A stretch of 64,000 bases of DNA from Microbacterium esteraromaticum (GTDB lineage Bacteria; Actinomycetota; Actinomycetes; Actinomycetales; Microbacteriaceae), in assembly GCF_900163815.1 (NCBI RefSeq), contig NZ_FUKO01000049.1:1-64000 (forward strand), read 5' to 3'. How positions within the stretch are numbered: position 1 is the first letter of the stretch; each line of letters opens with the position of its first letter. The notes under the pieces are model-generated. The model had not been told where the DNA came from. It saw nothing but the letters and a program-made list of their open reading frames with translations, and made no database searches. Positions 25,038-34,168 of this stretch are shown one piece after another. Position numbers and translations under genes: made by a program.

Positions 25038-28000
25038 GATGCTCCTTGCTGGGCGGCGAGATCCGCGTAGGCCGGGCAGTCGCCCAGCAGTTTGGTGTGG
25101 GCGCCGATGCCGGCGATGCGGCCGTGTTCGACCACGACGATGCGGTCAGCGGCGGCGATGGTGGTCAGGCGGTGCGCGATGACGAGCACGGTGCGGCCGG
25201 CCACGAGCGAGGACAGTGCTCGCTGGATGCGGTCTTCGGTGCCGGGGTCGACTGCGGCGACGGCCTCATCGAGGATGAGCACCGGCGCGTCCTTCAGCAG
25301 GGCTCGGGCGATCGCGAGCCGTTGGCGTTGTCCGCCGGACAGGTCGGTGCCGCCGTCGTGCAGCACGGTGTCGAGGCCGTGGGGCAGCGCCCGGACGACG
25401 TCGTCGCACTGCGCGGCCTCGAGCGCGGCCCACAGCTCGTCATCGGTGGCGTACGGGTGTCCGAGTGCGAGGTTGTGGCGCACGGTGTCGTCGAAGAGGT
25501 AGACGTCCTGGTGCACGACCGCCACCTGTGCCATGACGCGGTCGCTGCCGAGTTCGGTGACCGGTACGCCGCCGAGCAGCACGTGCCCCGATGGGACGTC
25601 CCACAGTCGTGCGGCCAGGTGGGCGATGGTCGACTTGCCCGAGCCCGACGGTCCGACGAGTGCGGTGATCTGCCCAGGCTCGGCTCGGAACGATACACCC
25701 GTGAGGGCCGGTTGCGATGCGCCGTCGTATGTGAAGGAGACGTCGCGGAACTCGACCGACCCGTCGGCGGGCTCCGCGGAAAGTTCGGGCTCACTGAGCA
25801 CGGGAGCGTCCCAGATCTCGCCGATCTTGGCGGCGATCTGCTGCTGGTTGCGCCGGTAGCCGGCGAGCATCATGAGCTCTTGGATGGGCTGGTAGATCGT
25901 CAGCGACAGGAACAGGAAGGCCAGCAGGGTGACGGCAGGCACCGCCCCAGTGGCGTACAGACCTGCCCCGACGACGATGAGCACCACTTGCCCGGACTCC
26001 ACCGCGATCGAGCCGAGCGCCGTCGCGGGCGTGGCCCGTACCGACATGGCCGTGCTGGCGGCGGAGAGCCGTGAGATCGCGGTGTCATAGCGGGCTGCCA
26101 TCGCCGACCCAGGGTTCCCACGCAGCACAGCGGCGCCGCGGGCCTGGTCGAGCAGTGCGACGGTGGCCTCCTGTCTCGCGGCGTAGAGGTCGGCGAAGGC
26201 CCGGTGGTGGATGCGATCGCTCCACACTGTCAGCAGCCAGAACAACGGCAGGCCGATGAGCGCCGCGAGGGCGAGCCGCCAGTCGATGACGAGCAGGATG
26301 ATCATCGCGTAGACGGGTTGCACGAGCCCGCCGACGATCTGCTGCGGGACGTTCTGGAAGTCGATCATCGCCGTGTCGTTGCCGACGAGCGTGGCGATCC
26401 TGCCGTTGTCGACGCGACCGAAGAACCCCAGCGGAACCCGCCGGAGACGTTCGAGCACCGACAGCTGCAGATCGGCCTTGGAGCGGGCCGACAACCGCCA
26501 CACCAGCGCGTTGGACCAGACGGAGGCGAGCAGGCGCAATACCAGCATGCCGGCGAGCAGCGCCGTGACGGTCCAGACCAGTGACGCGTCGAGGCCGCCG
26601 GCCCATCCCTCGCCGATGGCGGCCATGACGATCACGAAGACCGCGATGAGCGGCGCCCCGCGCACGAGCGATTCCGCGATGAGTCGCACGAACCCGCGGC
26701 GCCACAGCGTCTGCCAGCTCCGCCCGTACAGGGCCCGCCACTGCCTGGCGAAGCCGAGCCCGCCGATGTGCGCTCGCACGACGGAACGCGCAGCCTGCCC
26801 CCACTCGTCCGCGGCGCTGTCCGGGAGGTTCTCGGCGACATTCGTAGCGGGTGCCGGCGCGGGTACCGGTGCGGTCGATGCCTCGAGCCGCCAGCCCGCG
26901 GCGTCCCGGTAGGAGTGCCAGAGCTCCCGATACGGGGTACACGTCTCGAGCAACCCCTCGTGGTCGCCGGTCGCGGCGACTACACCCTGGTCGAGATAGG
27001 CGATCTGGGCGCTGTGCTGGATGGTGGAGAGCCGGTGGGCGATCGCGATCACGGTACGTCCCGCTATGACTTCATCGAGAGCCTCGAGTGTGTTGCGTTC
27101 GGTGGTGGCGTCCAGCGATGCGGTGATCTCGTCGAGCACGAGGATGCGCGCGTCCTTGAGGATCGCCCGGGCGATGGCGATGCGCTGCCGTTCACCGCCG
27201 GACAGCACCCCGCCGCCGGCGGGCAGCTCGGTCGCCCACCCCTGGAACAGTGCGGCAGCGACGTCGCCGAGCTGGGCGCGTTCCGCGGCGGCGATCGACT
27301 CGGCATCGGTCGCGTCCGGTCTGGCGATGCGGATGTTCTCCAGCAGCGACGCGGCGAAGACATACTCGTCCTGCTGGATGAACGCCACGAGCCCCGCGAG
27401 CGACTCTGAGGGGATCTGCCGCACGTCGACCCCGCCGATGCGTACCGCACCGGAATCGACGTCGGAGAATCGCGCCACGAGCCTGGCGAGCGTCGATTTA
27501 CCGCTGCCGGTCCGGCCGACGAGCGCGAGTGTCTCCCCTTCCCGTGCGGTCAGGCTGATGCCGTCGAGCACCGGCGCGTCCTCGCGGTAGGCGAACCGCA
27601 CATCGTCGAACTCCACGTCGAAACGCTCGGGGACGACGGGCTCGGCCGGTGCGGGCAGCGGGTCCTCGGCGAGGATCTCGGTGATCGTCCCCGCCGCCAG
27701 CTGGATCCTGACGAGGATCGTCGCCAGCGTGCCGACGAGGCCCATGACGGGCGTGAGATACCCGAGCGCCAGCAGCAGGAACAGCACGAGCGTCGCCAGA
27801 TCCAGCTCACCGGAGGTGAAGCGCAGACCCGCGACGGGGATGAGCAGCGCGACCGTGAGCCCCGTGGCCACGGTCATCGCCGCCACCAGCCACTTCACCG
27901 GCCCGGCTGTCGCCGCCGTCTGCAGACGCGCGGCCTCGATGACGGCTGCGCGTGCCTGGTCGTAGCCGGTGTCCGGCCGCAGGTACCCGCGGATGACCTT

Positions 28001-28681
28001 GATGCCCTGCAGATACCCCATGACGGCCCGGCTGAGCGTGGTCGAGTGCTCGGCGAGAGCGGCGTTGTTGCGCTGCGCGAGCCTCATACCGACCGCGGAG
28101 ACGACGACGAGCAGCACGAGCGAGGCGAGTGCCACGAGCGCGAGCCTCCAGTCGACGACGAACAATGCGATTGTCGTCGCCACAGGCACCGCCGCAGCGG
28201 CGGCGCCGTCGGGAACGCCATGCGCGAGCGCCTCCTCGAGCTGCTCGACGTCGTCGTGCAGCACCTTCTTCAGCTCACCCGTCGACCTCGCCTGCACCCG
28301 CCCGAGCGGCAGCACCTGCAGCTTCGCAGCGATGGCACGCCGCAGGTCGCCGAGGATCCGGTACGCGGCGACATGCCCGACGTGGGTGGACAGGCCGTTC
28401 GCGATCGCGCGCACGACGAGCGCGACCGCCGTCCACCACGCGATCCAGCCGACCGCTGCGATATCGGCCGACGGTCCGGCGAACAAAGTCACCGTCACCG
28501 CATACACCGCGAGATACGGCGCCAGCGAGCACCCGGTACCGACGACGGCGAGCACGGCAGAGGCCACAAGCCCGAGCCGGTGCCCGGCCACGATCGCACC
28601 GAGGGTGGTGGGTTCCGCACCGGGCCGGGCACCTGCCTCGCCAGCTCCAGACATCAGGGCATTAGCTCGAGTAAGGGTCAC
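25034..28681 (-). CDS. Fused double ABC transporter (IrtAB-like, two TMD-NBD halves in one chain)
   Basis: 1215 residues with two complete ABC exporter-fold halves. Half 1 (to about 600): six membrane helices, Walker A VGRTGSGKSTLA, signature LSGGERQRIAIARAIL, Walker B ILVLDEITASLD, then tail YRDAAGWRLEAS. Half 2 (from about 640): six helices, VGPSGSGKSTIA, LSGGQRQRLAIARALL, LILDEAVAAVDP. Mycobacterial IrtA and IrtB are separate chains; here they are fused, without the N-terminal siderophore-reductase domain of IrtA. Probable role: ferri-siderophore import. GTG 28681 is 7 nt downstream of the -10, so the message looks leaderless; ATG 28654 is the alternative start. Confidence 0.85.
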   Translation of the reverse strand: MTLTRANALMSGAGEAGARPGAEPTTLGAIVAGHRLGLVASAVLAVVGTGCSLAPYLAVYAVTVTLFAGPSADIAAVGWIAWWTAVALVVRAIANGLSTHVGHVAAYRILGDLRRAIAAKLQVLPLGRVQARSTGELKKVLHDDVEQLEEALAHGVPDGAAAAAVPVATTIALFVVDWRLALVALASLVLLVVVSAVGMRLAQRNNAALAEHSTTLSRAVMGYLQGIKVIRGYLRPDTGYDQARAAVIEAARLQTAATAGPVKWLVAAMTVATGLTVALLIPVAGLRFTSGELDLATLVLFLLLALGYLTPVMGLVGTLATILVRIQLAAGTITEILAEDPLPAPAEPVVPERFDVEFDDVRFAYREDAPVLDGISLTAREGETLALVGRTGSGKSTLARLVARFSDVDSGAVRIGGVDVRQIPSESLAGLVAFIQQDEYVFAASLLENIRIARPDATDAESIAAAERAQLGDVAAALFQGWATELPAGGGVLSGGERQRIAIARAILKDARILVLDEITASLDATTERNTLEALDEVIAGRTVIAIAHRLSTIQHSAQIAYLDQGVVAATGDHEGLLETCTPYRELWHSYRDAAGWRLEASTAPVPAPAPATNVAENLPDSAADEWGQAARSVVRAHIGGLGFARQWRALYGRSWQTLWRRGFVRLIAESLVRGAPLIAVFVIVMAAIGEGWAGGLDASLVWTVTALLAGMLVLRLLASVWSNALVWRLSARSKADLQLSVLERLRRVPLGFFGRVDNGRIATLVGNDTAMIDFQNVPQQIVGGLVQPVYAMIILLVIDWRLALAALIGLPLFWLLTVWSDRIHHRAFADLYAARQEATVALLDQARGAAVLRGNPGSAMAARYDTAISRLSAASTAMSVRATPATALGSIAVESGQVVLIVVGAGLYATGAVPAVTLLAFLFLSLTIYQPIQELMMLAGYRRNQQQIAAKIGEIWDAPVLSEPELSAEPADGSVEFRDVSFTYDGASQPALTGVSFRAEPGQITALVGPSGSGKSTIAHLAARLWDVPSGHVLLGGVPVTELGSDRVMAQVAVVHQDVYLFDDTVRHNLALGHPYATDDELWAALEAAQCDDVVRALPHGLDTVLHDGGTDLSGGQRQRLAIARALLKDAPVLILDEAVAAVDPGTEDRIQRALSSLVAGRTVLVIAHRLTTIAAADRIVVVEHGRIAGIGAHTKLLGDCPAYADLAAQQGAS

Positions 28682-28717
28682 CTAAGTGAGGCTAGCAGCA
28701 GCAAGCGCGAAAATCAA
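28667..28717 (-). promoter_or_regulatory. Promoter and DtxR-type box of the fused ABC gene
   Basis: On the minus strand: -35 TTGATT (28717-28712), 17-bp spacer, -10 TAGCCT (28694-28689), then GTG at 28681, where transcription should start. The box TTAGGTGACCCTTACTCGA (28685-28667) matches 13 of 19 bases of the DtxR consensus and covers both the start point and the start codon. Confidence 0.6.
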
Positions 28718-28758
28718 TAGCCATGTATTTACTGTTCTCGCCAAGCTAGGATCGTGGT

Positions 28759-29463
28759 GTGTCCACTGAGCGCCGTAGCGACCGGGGGAGAGGGCGCCCC
28801 CGTCAGGGTGACATCGTCCTGAGTCGCGACCTCATCGTCGAGACCGCGCTCGCGATCGCAGGTGCAGAAGGCTTCGCCGCGCTCTCCATGCACAGACTCG
28901 CTCGCCAGCTCGACGTGACCCCGAGAGCGCTCTACAACCATGTCGCAGACCGGCAGGAAGTGATCGATCTCGCCGCCGCGCGCATGCTGCAGCACACGCC
29001 CATGCCGGCCTTCGACCACCCGGATTGGCGCGACGCGCTCCGCGATGCCTACGACAAAGCCCGCCAGGCCTACCGGGCCTACCCGCGCGCCACCCTGATC
29101 TCACTGGACGAGACCGTCAGTGCCACGTCGGTCGACCCGCACCGGGTGATCCTTGCCGAACGCCTCCTACAGTTCTTGGTCGACCTCGGGTTGACACTGC
29201 CCCAGGCGCTCGTGATACGCAGCGGGTTCCTCTTCGACGTGTTCGCCTTCACGCTGCTGATCGACTACCGCTACGACCGCGGCGACGACGAACTGCGCCG
29301 GATGATGAGCCAACCAGTGCCCGAAGCCTGGCTGGACTCCCTCCCCGACGTCGTTGCACCACGGTCACGAGAAGCGTCCGACCTTGACCCCCGCACCAGC
29401 GATGAGATGTTCGCCGAGACCATCGCCATGCGAATCGCCACCATCGAGCACCTGCTCGAATGA
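28759..29463 (+). CDS. TetR-family regulator (TetR_C C-terminal class)
   Basis: 234 residues. Helix-turn-helix at about 30-65 (SMHRLARQLDVTPRALYNHV) followed by DRQEVIDLAAARML, the tetracycline-repressor-like subclass. It is divergent from the fused ABC / MFS operon, so it probably regulates it in response to the transported ligand. The GTG start lies about 8 nt after a TAGGAT -10 box, again suggesting a leaderless message. Confidence 0.82.
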   Translation: MSTERRSDRGRGRPRQGDIVLSRDLIVETALAIAGAEGFAALSMHRLARQLDVTPRALYNHVADRQEVIDLAAARMLQHTPMPAFDHPDWRDALRDAYDKARQAYRAYPRATLISLDETVSATSVDPHRVILAERLLQFLVDLGLTLPQALVIRSGFLFDVFAFTLLIDYRYDRGDDELRRMMSQPVPEAWLDSLPDVVAPRSREASDLDPRTSDEMFAETIAMRIATIEHLLE

Positions 29464-29575
29464 ACCAGGCGCTGCGCCATGTGCCGCAAGCACCCGGGTA
29501 GCCCAGCTGTCGACCCCGTCCTTCGGTGTCGATGACGCCGTCCCTTGATTTCGGTAGTCTACTCTCATAATCTGT

Positions 29576-29594
29576 TGAGGTGAGCCTTACCTCA
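29576..29594. promoter_or_regulatory. DtxR-type iron box over the TetR start codon
   Basis: TGAGGTGAGCCTTACCTCA is a 19-bp near-palindrome matching the DtxR consensus. It includes the GTG start (29580) of the downstream TetR gene. A CATAAT -10 (29566-29571) with TTGATT 15 bp upstream puts the transcription start at or next to the GTG, so the message is probably leaderless and iron-repressed. Confidence 0.75.
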
Positions 29595-30296
29595 GAAAGT
29601 GGTGGCCGTGCGGCAGGTCGCGCGCGTCGGCCGGGGCGTCCACCCACGATCGATGCGGCGGCCATCGGCGGCGCGGTCGTGACGGTCGGTTTCCGGGAGG
29701 TGACGTTCGCTGCGGTGGCGGACCGGCTGGGTGTCGGGCAGGCGACGGTGTATCGGCACGCGGCCAATCGTGACGAGCTGGTGCGTCTCGGGTTGGAAGA
29801 GGCGGTGTCTGGTTTCGCCTGGCCGGATCTTACAGGCCGGTGGGACTCATTGTTGCGGCGATGGGCGGTGGCGTCCTGGCGGGCGTGGGAAAAGCATCCC
29901 GGTGCGGTGTTCGCGATCTCGCGTGGAGTGATCCCGCCATCGATAGTGGGACTCGCCGACCGGATAGGCGGAGCGCTCGTGGAGCGGGGGTTCATCGCCG
30001 CGGATGCCGTGCTCGCCGTCGACCTCGTCTTCGACCTCGCGGCGGACAACCGTCGCGGTGTCGAGGCGCTCGACACCGCGACGGTTGTCCGCCGCGAGAC
30101 GGCCGCTCGAGGCGGAGTGGAACACGGATGGCGCACAGCCCCTGTGTCACCGGGACCGGAAGGGCAGCACGAGGTGCGGGCGGAGATGGTGCGGGCGATC
30201 CGGGTGGAACCGGTCGAGTGGTTCGAACGGAAACTGGGCGTCGTCCTCGCGGGCATCGCACAGGAACTCGCACCCCGACAGGAGGAAACGCCATGA
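29580..30296 (+). CDS. TetR-family regulator heading the SIP/MFS module
   Basis: 238 residues. N-terminal helix-turn-helix FAAVADRLGVGQATVYRHAA (about 42-61) and a divergent helical C-terminal domain. GTG 29580 is the only start early in the frame and lies inside the DtxR box. The gene is first in a run with the 56-residue ABC remnant, the siderophore-interacting protein and an MFS transporter; its stop overlaps the next ATG (ATGA). It probably senses a siderophore-related ligand while DtxR senses iron. Confidence 0.82.
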   Translation: MSLTSESGGRAAGRARRPGRPPTIDAAAIGGAVVTVGFREVTFAAVADRLGVGQATVYRHAANRDELVRLGLEEAVSGFAWPDLTGRWDSLLRRWAVASWRAWEKHPGAVFAISRGVIPPSIVGLADRIGGALVERGFIAADAVLAVDLVFDLAADNRRGVEALDTATVVRRETAARGGVEHGWRTAPVSPGPEGQHEVRAEMVRAIRVEPVEWFERKLGVVLAGIAQELAPRQEETP

Positions 30297-30463
30297 CGAC
30301 CGTTGAGCAGTCTCCGGCGCACACGAGCACGGCCGCATCGTTCAACGCGGAACCAACCTGGCTGCCGGCGGCCCGCTATACCGGCTTCTGGGCCGAACAC
30401 AGCCGCGCTGCCGGATGGCGCCTCGAACCCACCGCCACACCACACGGACAGGAATCACACTGA
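30293..30463 (+). pseudogene. 56-residue ORF, head-to-tail remnant of an ABC transporter gene
   Basis: The product starts MTTVEQSPAHTSTAASFNAE and ends with FWAEHSRAAGWRLEPTATP. The second half matches the C-terminal tails of the IrtAB-like proteins here: YRDAAGWRLEAS in the fused protein and YWRERVEAAGWKLTHHD at 39581. Both ends keep ATGA overlaps with the TetR and SIP genes. The simplest reading is an in-frame deletion that removed one or two ABC genes and left their first and last codons joined. A functional small protein cannot be excluded. Confidence 0.6.
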
Positions 30464-31203
30464 TGGCCAACTGGCAGCGCGGCGTGATGCGCCTGATGCG
30501 CATTCCCAACCACGCGGTCACCGTCACCGTGATCCACGACTACACCCCGTGCTACCGGCGCATCACCTTCACCGCGCCAGACCTCGTCAACCAGCTGGAG
30601 GTGTTCCCCACGCTCTGGCTACGCCTGTGGGTGCCGCACCCTGCGAAAGGCGAGGGGCACCTCAGCCAGCGCGGATACACCTTCGTCGACATCCGGCCAG
30701 ACGAGGGCACGTTCGCTCTCGACTTCATCCTGCACGAACAACCCGGCCCCGCCGGAGACTGGGCAAAGAACGCCGCCATCGGCCAGAGGCTCGACGTCGC
30801 ACTGACCCCAGCCAGAATCAGCCTGCCCGAGAAAGCAACCGAGGTCATCCTCGCCGGCGACACCACCGCCCTGCCCGCGATCAACACCTGGATCGACGCC
30901 ATCCCCACCCACCTGCCCGTATCAGTGGCGATCGAAGACGATCACGACGACCTCGCCGGCCTGCCCTGTGCAGCGCGAGAGAACGTGACCTGGACCTGGG
31001 TGGGGCCAGAGGCGACGCGCGGTGCCGCGCTCGCGGCGCATCTGACGGGTTCCGAGCACGCCCGGCCGGGCCTGTACGCGTGGGCGGCGGGAGAGAAGAC
31101 CCTGATCAAACATGTCCGTTCGGTGTTCCGCGACCACCTCCAGCTGGACCGGTCCTCGCAGTTCACCCAGTTCTACTGGATCCACGGCAAAGCCACCGGC
31201 TGA
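30463..31203 (+). CDS. Siderophore-interacting protein (FAD-dependent ferric-siderophore reductase)
   Basis: 246 residues. N-terminal FAD-binding barrel with YRRITFTAPDLVN and the flavin motif RGYTFVDIRPDEG, C-terminal SIP domain with AGDTTALPAINTWI and the closing QFYWIHGKATG. It reduces imported ferric siderophore in the cytoplasm and releases Fe(II). In mycobacteria this domain is fused to the ABC transporter; here it is separate and directly follows the ABC remnant. ATG 30463 overlaps the previous stop. Confidence 0.88.
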   Translation: MANWQRGVMRLMRIPNHAVTVTVIHDYTPCYRRITFTAPDLVNQLEVFPTLWLRLWVPHPAKGEGHLSQRGYTFVDIRPDEGTFALDFILHEQPGPAGDWAKNAAIGQRLDVALTPARISLPEKATEVILAGDTTALPAINTWIDAIPTHLPVSVAIEDDHDDLAGLPCAARENVTWTWVGPEATRGAALAAHLTGSEHARPGLYAWAAGEKTLIKHVRSVFRDHLQLDRSSQFTQFYWIHGKATG

Positions 31204-31249
31204 CCCCGACTCTCCACTCGTCCACCCCCGCTCTTGGAAAGCCCAGGTC

Positions 31250-32515
31250 ATGAACCGTTCTCCGTCCACCGTGCCCGTGCCGGTCCAGCACTCGCCGCAG
31301 ATCCCGCTCGTCCTGTCTGCGGTGCTGATCGTGTTCCTGGGGCAGATGACCCTCAACCCGGTCATCGCCCCGCTCGCCCGCGAGGTCGGATTGGCCGAAT
31401 GGCAGGTCGGGGTGACCATCAGCACCGCCGCGATCATGGTCGTCACCACCAGCCAGCTGTGGGGACGCCGCTCCCAGTCCTGGGGACGCAAACCTGTCCT
31501 CGTCGGCGCGCTCACCCTCGCCGCCGTCTCGATGATCCTGTTCACGATCGTCGCGCAGCTCGGGATGACCGGCCTGATCGGCGGGACCGTGCTGTTCGTG
31601 TTGTTCGTGCTGCTGCGCGGCATCGCGTTCGGCACCGCGATCGCGGCCGTCCCTCCGACCGCGCAGGCCTACATCGCCGACGTCACCATCGACGAACGCA
31701 CCCGTGTGAAAGGGATGGCCGGCGTCGGCGCCGTGCAAGGCATCGCGATGGTCGGCGGCGCCATCATTGGCGGAGCGCTGTCCGCGTTCGGTCTGATGAC
31801 CTCCCTCGCGGCCGTTCCTGTCCTTCTCATCGCCGGGCTGAGCATCGTCGGATTCCGGTTGCGCCGCGAGCCGCGCACCACACTCATCGACGACCCCGCC
31901 CGGATCCGCCCCACCGACCCGCGCGTCTGGCCGTTCCTGCTGGCCGGGTTCGGCATGTTCACCGCCCTCGGGTTCATCCAGGTCATCACCGGATTCATCG
32001 TCCAGGACCGCCTCGGCCTCGACGCCTCCGCCACCGGACTGGTCACCGGCGCAGCGCTCCTGGCCGCCGGCGTCGGCATGGTCCTCGCTCAAGCCGTCAT
32101 CGTCCCGCGCCTGGGATGGGGACCACCCGCGCTGTTGCGCACCGGCAGCGCCACCGCCCTGATCGGGTTCGTCGTCTTGATCCCCGACCTGGGCATGGCC
32201 TCGATCCTCGCCGCGATGCTGCTGATCGGTCTCGGGCTCGGCATCGCCATGCCCGGCTACACCGCAGGGCCCTCCCTGCTCATGGAACGCCACGAACAAG
32301 GCGGACTGGCCGGACTCATCGGCGCCACCAACGGCCTCACCTTCGTCATCGCACCCACCGCCGGCACTGCCCTCTACAGCGCCTGGACACCCCTGCCCGT
32401 GATCGTCGCCGCCATCATTATGGCCACCGTCACCACCTTCGTCCTCACTCACCCGCGCTTCACACGACCCTCACGGCCGAACCATCCCGACGAGAGCTCG
32501 GCACCATCGCGGTAA
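31250..32515 (+). CDS. MFS transporter, siderophore-associated
   Basis: 421 residues, 12 membrane segments, with the MFS loop motif GRRSQSWGRKPVLVG between helices 2 and 3. It follows the SIP gene by 46 nt and belongs to the DtxR/TetR-controlled module. Its N-terminus (MTLNPVIAPLAREVGLAEWQ) is clearly paralogous to the truncated MFS stub at 43108, which lies at the end of the third siderophore module, so it was a standard part of these clusters. Direction of transport is unknown; siderophore export or recycling is likely. Confidence 0.8.
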   Translation: MNRSPSTVPVPVQHSPQIPLVLSAVLIVFLGQMTLNPVIAPLAREVGLAEWQVGVTISTAAIMVVTTSQLWGRRSQSWGRKPVLVGALTLAAVSMILFTIVAQLGMTGLIGGTVLFVLFVLLRGIAFGTAIAAVPPTAQAYIADVTIDERTRVKGMAGVGAVQGIAMVGGAIIGGALSAFGLMTSLAAVPVLLIAGLSIVGFRLRREPRTTLIDDPARIRPTDPRVWPFLLAGFGMFTALGFIQVITGFIVQDRLGLDASATGLVTGAALLAAGVGMVLAQAVIVPRLGWGPPALLRTGSATALIGFVVLIPDLGMASILAAMLLIGLGLGIAMPGYTAGPSLLMERHEQGGLAGLIGATNGLTFVIAPTAGTALYSAWTPLPVIVAAIIMATVTTFVLTHPRFTRPSRPNHPDESSAPSR

Positions 32516-32698
32516 CAGGCCCCGCCGGTGCCTGCCGCCATGGCTGCCGAGTCCAGGTCAGACGCCACTCGTTCCTCGGTGCGCGCGGGCCGCACTGATG
32601 AACGACGGGGCTGATCGAAACGAATGCTGACCGGTTCATCACGAAGATCGATCCTGCGACCGCGGAGTTCGCCGGTGAGAAGCAGCTCGCGGACGCCC
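32516..32698. other. Short region between converging genes
   Basis: No complete gene. A plus-strand stretch (about 32605-32730) reads DRFITKIDPATAEFAGEKQL…, possibly the end of a lost protein. I could not identify it. Confidence 0.3.
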
Positions 32699-34096
32699 CT
32701 ACGCTGGTGCCGCCTCCCGGTGCCGGGTGAGGGTTCCTACCGCGAGGAGCAGTCCGCCGCAGGCGGTGATGATGATCCACCCGGGGAGGCTTGCTGCGGC
32801 GAATCGGTCGGGTGATACGCCCGCGATGAGGGTTCCGGCGAGGGCGATGCCGATCGCGGTGCCCAGTTGCCGGGCGGTGGAGGCGGTGCCTCCGGCGACT
32901 CCGGCGCGTTCGGGTGGCAGGCCGCTGACGGCGGTATTCGTGATAGGCGCGTTCGCGAACCCGATACCGGTGCCGATCAACAGGTACGCCATGAGCAGCG
33001 CGGGCACGTTCATCCCGCCGGTGAGGGTGATGAGGCAGAGTCCGCCGGCCAGGATGAGCGTGCCGGCGAGCAGCAGCGGGAGCTGGGGGCCGGTTCTGCC
33101 GACCAGGAATCCGGACACGGGTGCGAAGACGGTCGCGCCGAAGGCCATCGGCAGGGTCGCGGCTCCTGCCGCGAGAGGTGCCCACCCCTGCGCGTCTTGG
33201 AGGAACAGGGTGGTCATCAGCAGGGTCATGCTGAACGCGACGAACACCGCGACGGCCCCGAGGATCGCCCCGGTGAAACTGGGCACCCGGAACAGGCCGG
33301 GATCGATGAGCGGCTCGCGCCGCCGCGACTCCACCCAGACGAACACCCAGACCAGCACCGCCAGCACCCCGAAGCCGGCGAGCACGACCGGAGAGGTCCA
33401 GCCGAGTCCGGGCGCTTCGATCAGCAACGCCACGGCAAGCCCCAGCACGACGATGAGAAGGAGCTGCCCCGGAAGATCGATACGGCGGATGCGTCGCCCA
33501 CGCGATTCCGGCACCAGGGCGGCGACGAGCACGAGCGCGAGGAGGACGACGGGGGCGTTGACCCAGAACACGGCCCGCCAGTCGAACGCGGTGATCAGCG
33601 CACCCCCCACCACCGGGCCTGCGGCCATGCTCAGCCCGAACATCGCTCCCCACACCCCGATCGCCTGGGCGCGCTCTTTCGGGTCGGGCATCGCATTGAC
33701 CACGATCGCGAGCGCCACCGGGGAGAGCATCGACGCCCCGATCCCCTGGAGCGCCCGGCCGGCGATCAGGACCGGGAGGTCCCCGGCTGCCGCGCACAGC
33801 AGCGACGCTGCCCCGAAGACCACGAGCCCGGTCTGGAAGACCCGGCGTCGCCCGAACCGGTCGGCCAGCGCACCGGAGGTGATCAACAGGCTCGCGAACA
33901 CGACCGTGTACGCATCGACCACCCACGACAAGCTGCCCGGCTCCGCACCCAGGCCCGCACCGATGTGCGAGAGCCCGACCGTCACGATCGTGGCGTCCAG
34001 CCCTACCAGGAACAACGCCGACGCGCAGATCACCAACACCAGCCACCGGCGCCGCACGCTCAAACCGGGAGCTTCGTCCACGATGGTCTCAACCAC
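32699..34096 (-). CDS. MFS drug-exporter (DHA2, EmrB/QacA type)
   Basis: About 465 residues with 14 expected membrane segments, motif ALADRFGRRRVFQTG after helix 2, antiporter motif C-like GLSMAAGPVVGGALI, and the DHA2 start VGLDATIVTVGLSHIG. Such proteins expel cationic or lipophilic compounds using the proton gradient. I chose GTG 34096, which follows a GAAGGG site; GTG 34162 gives 22 more residues and would be almost leaderless. It is divergent from an XRE-cupin regulator with a nested palindrome between them. Confidence 0.82.
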   Translation of the reverse strand: MVETIVDEAPGLSVRRRWLVLVICASALFLVGLDATIVTVGLSHIGAGLGAEPGSLSWVVDAYTVVFASLLITSGALADRFGRRRVFQTGLVVFGAASLLCAAAGDLPVLIAGRALQGIGASMLSPVALAIVVNAMPDPKERAQAIGVWGAMFGLSMAAGPVVGGALITAFDWRAVFWVNAPVVLLALVLVAALVPESRGRRIRRIDLPGQLLLIVVLGLAVALLIEAPGLGWTSPVVLAGFGVLAVLVWVFVWVESRRREPLIDPGLFRVPSFTGAILGAVAVFVAFSMTLLMTTLFLQDAQGWAPLAAGAATLPMAFGATVFAPVSGFLVGRTGPQLPLLLAGTLILAGGLCLITLTGGMNVPALLMAYLLIGTGIGFANAPITNTAVSGLPPERAGVAGGTASTARQLGTAIGIALAGTLIAGVSPDRFAAASLPGWIIITACGGLLLAVGTLTRHREAAPA

Positions 34097-34168
34097 AGCA
34101 GCACCACGCCCTTCACTCTGGTGACGAATTTGTCTTCGTCGATCCTCCAGCGGCGCGAGCACTACCCC

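Noticed and set aside
30293-30463. Calling the 56-residue ORF a novel peptide gene
   Set aside because: Its tail matches ABC transporter C-termini in this window, so a deletion remnant is simpler; kept as a finding with the alternative stated.
31163-32452. Long minus-strand open frame opposite the MFS gene
   Set aside because: It is rich in Gly/Asp/Arg/Gln with no domain, a typical antisense shadow of a GC-rich membrane protein gene.
32605-32730. Plus-strand fragment DRFITKIDPATAEFAGEKQL…
   Set aside because: No start, no recognised family, and it overlaps the end of the exporter gene; could be chance.
32460-34046. Long minus-strand frame overlapping the DHA2 exporter
   Set aside because: Same strand but another frame; arginine/glycine-rich translation without membrane helices, while the chosen frame gives a textbook 14-helix exporter.
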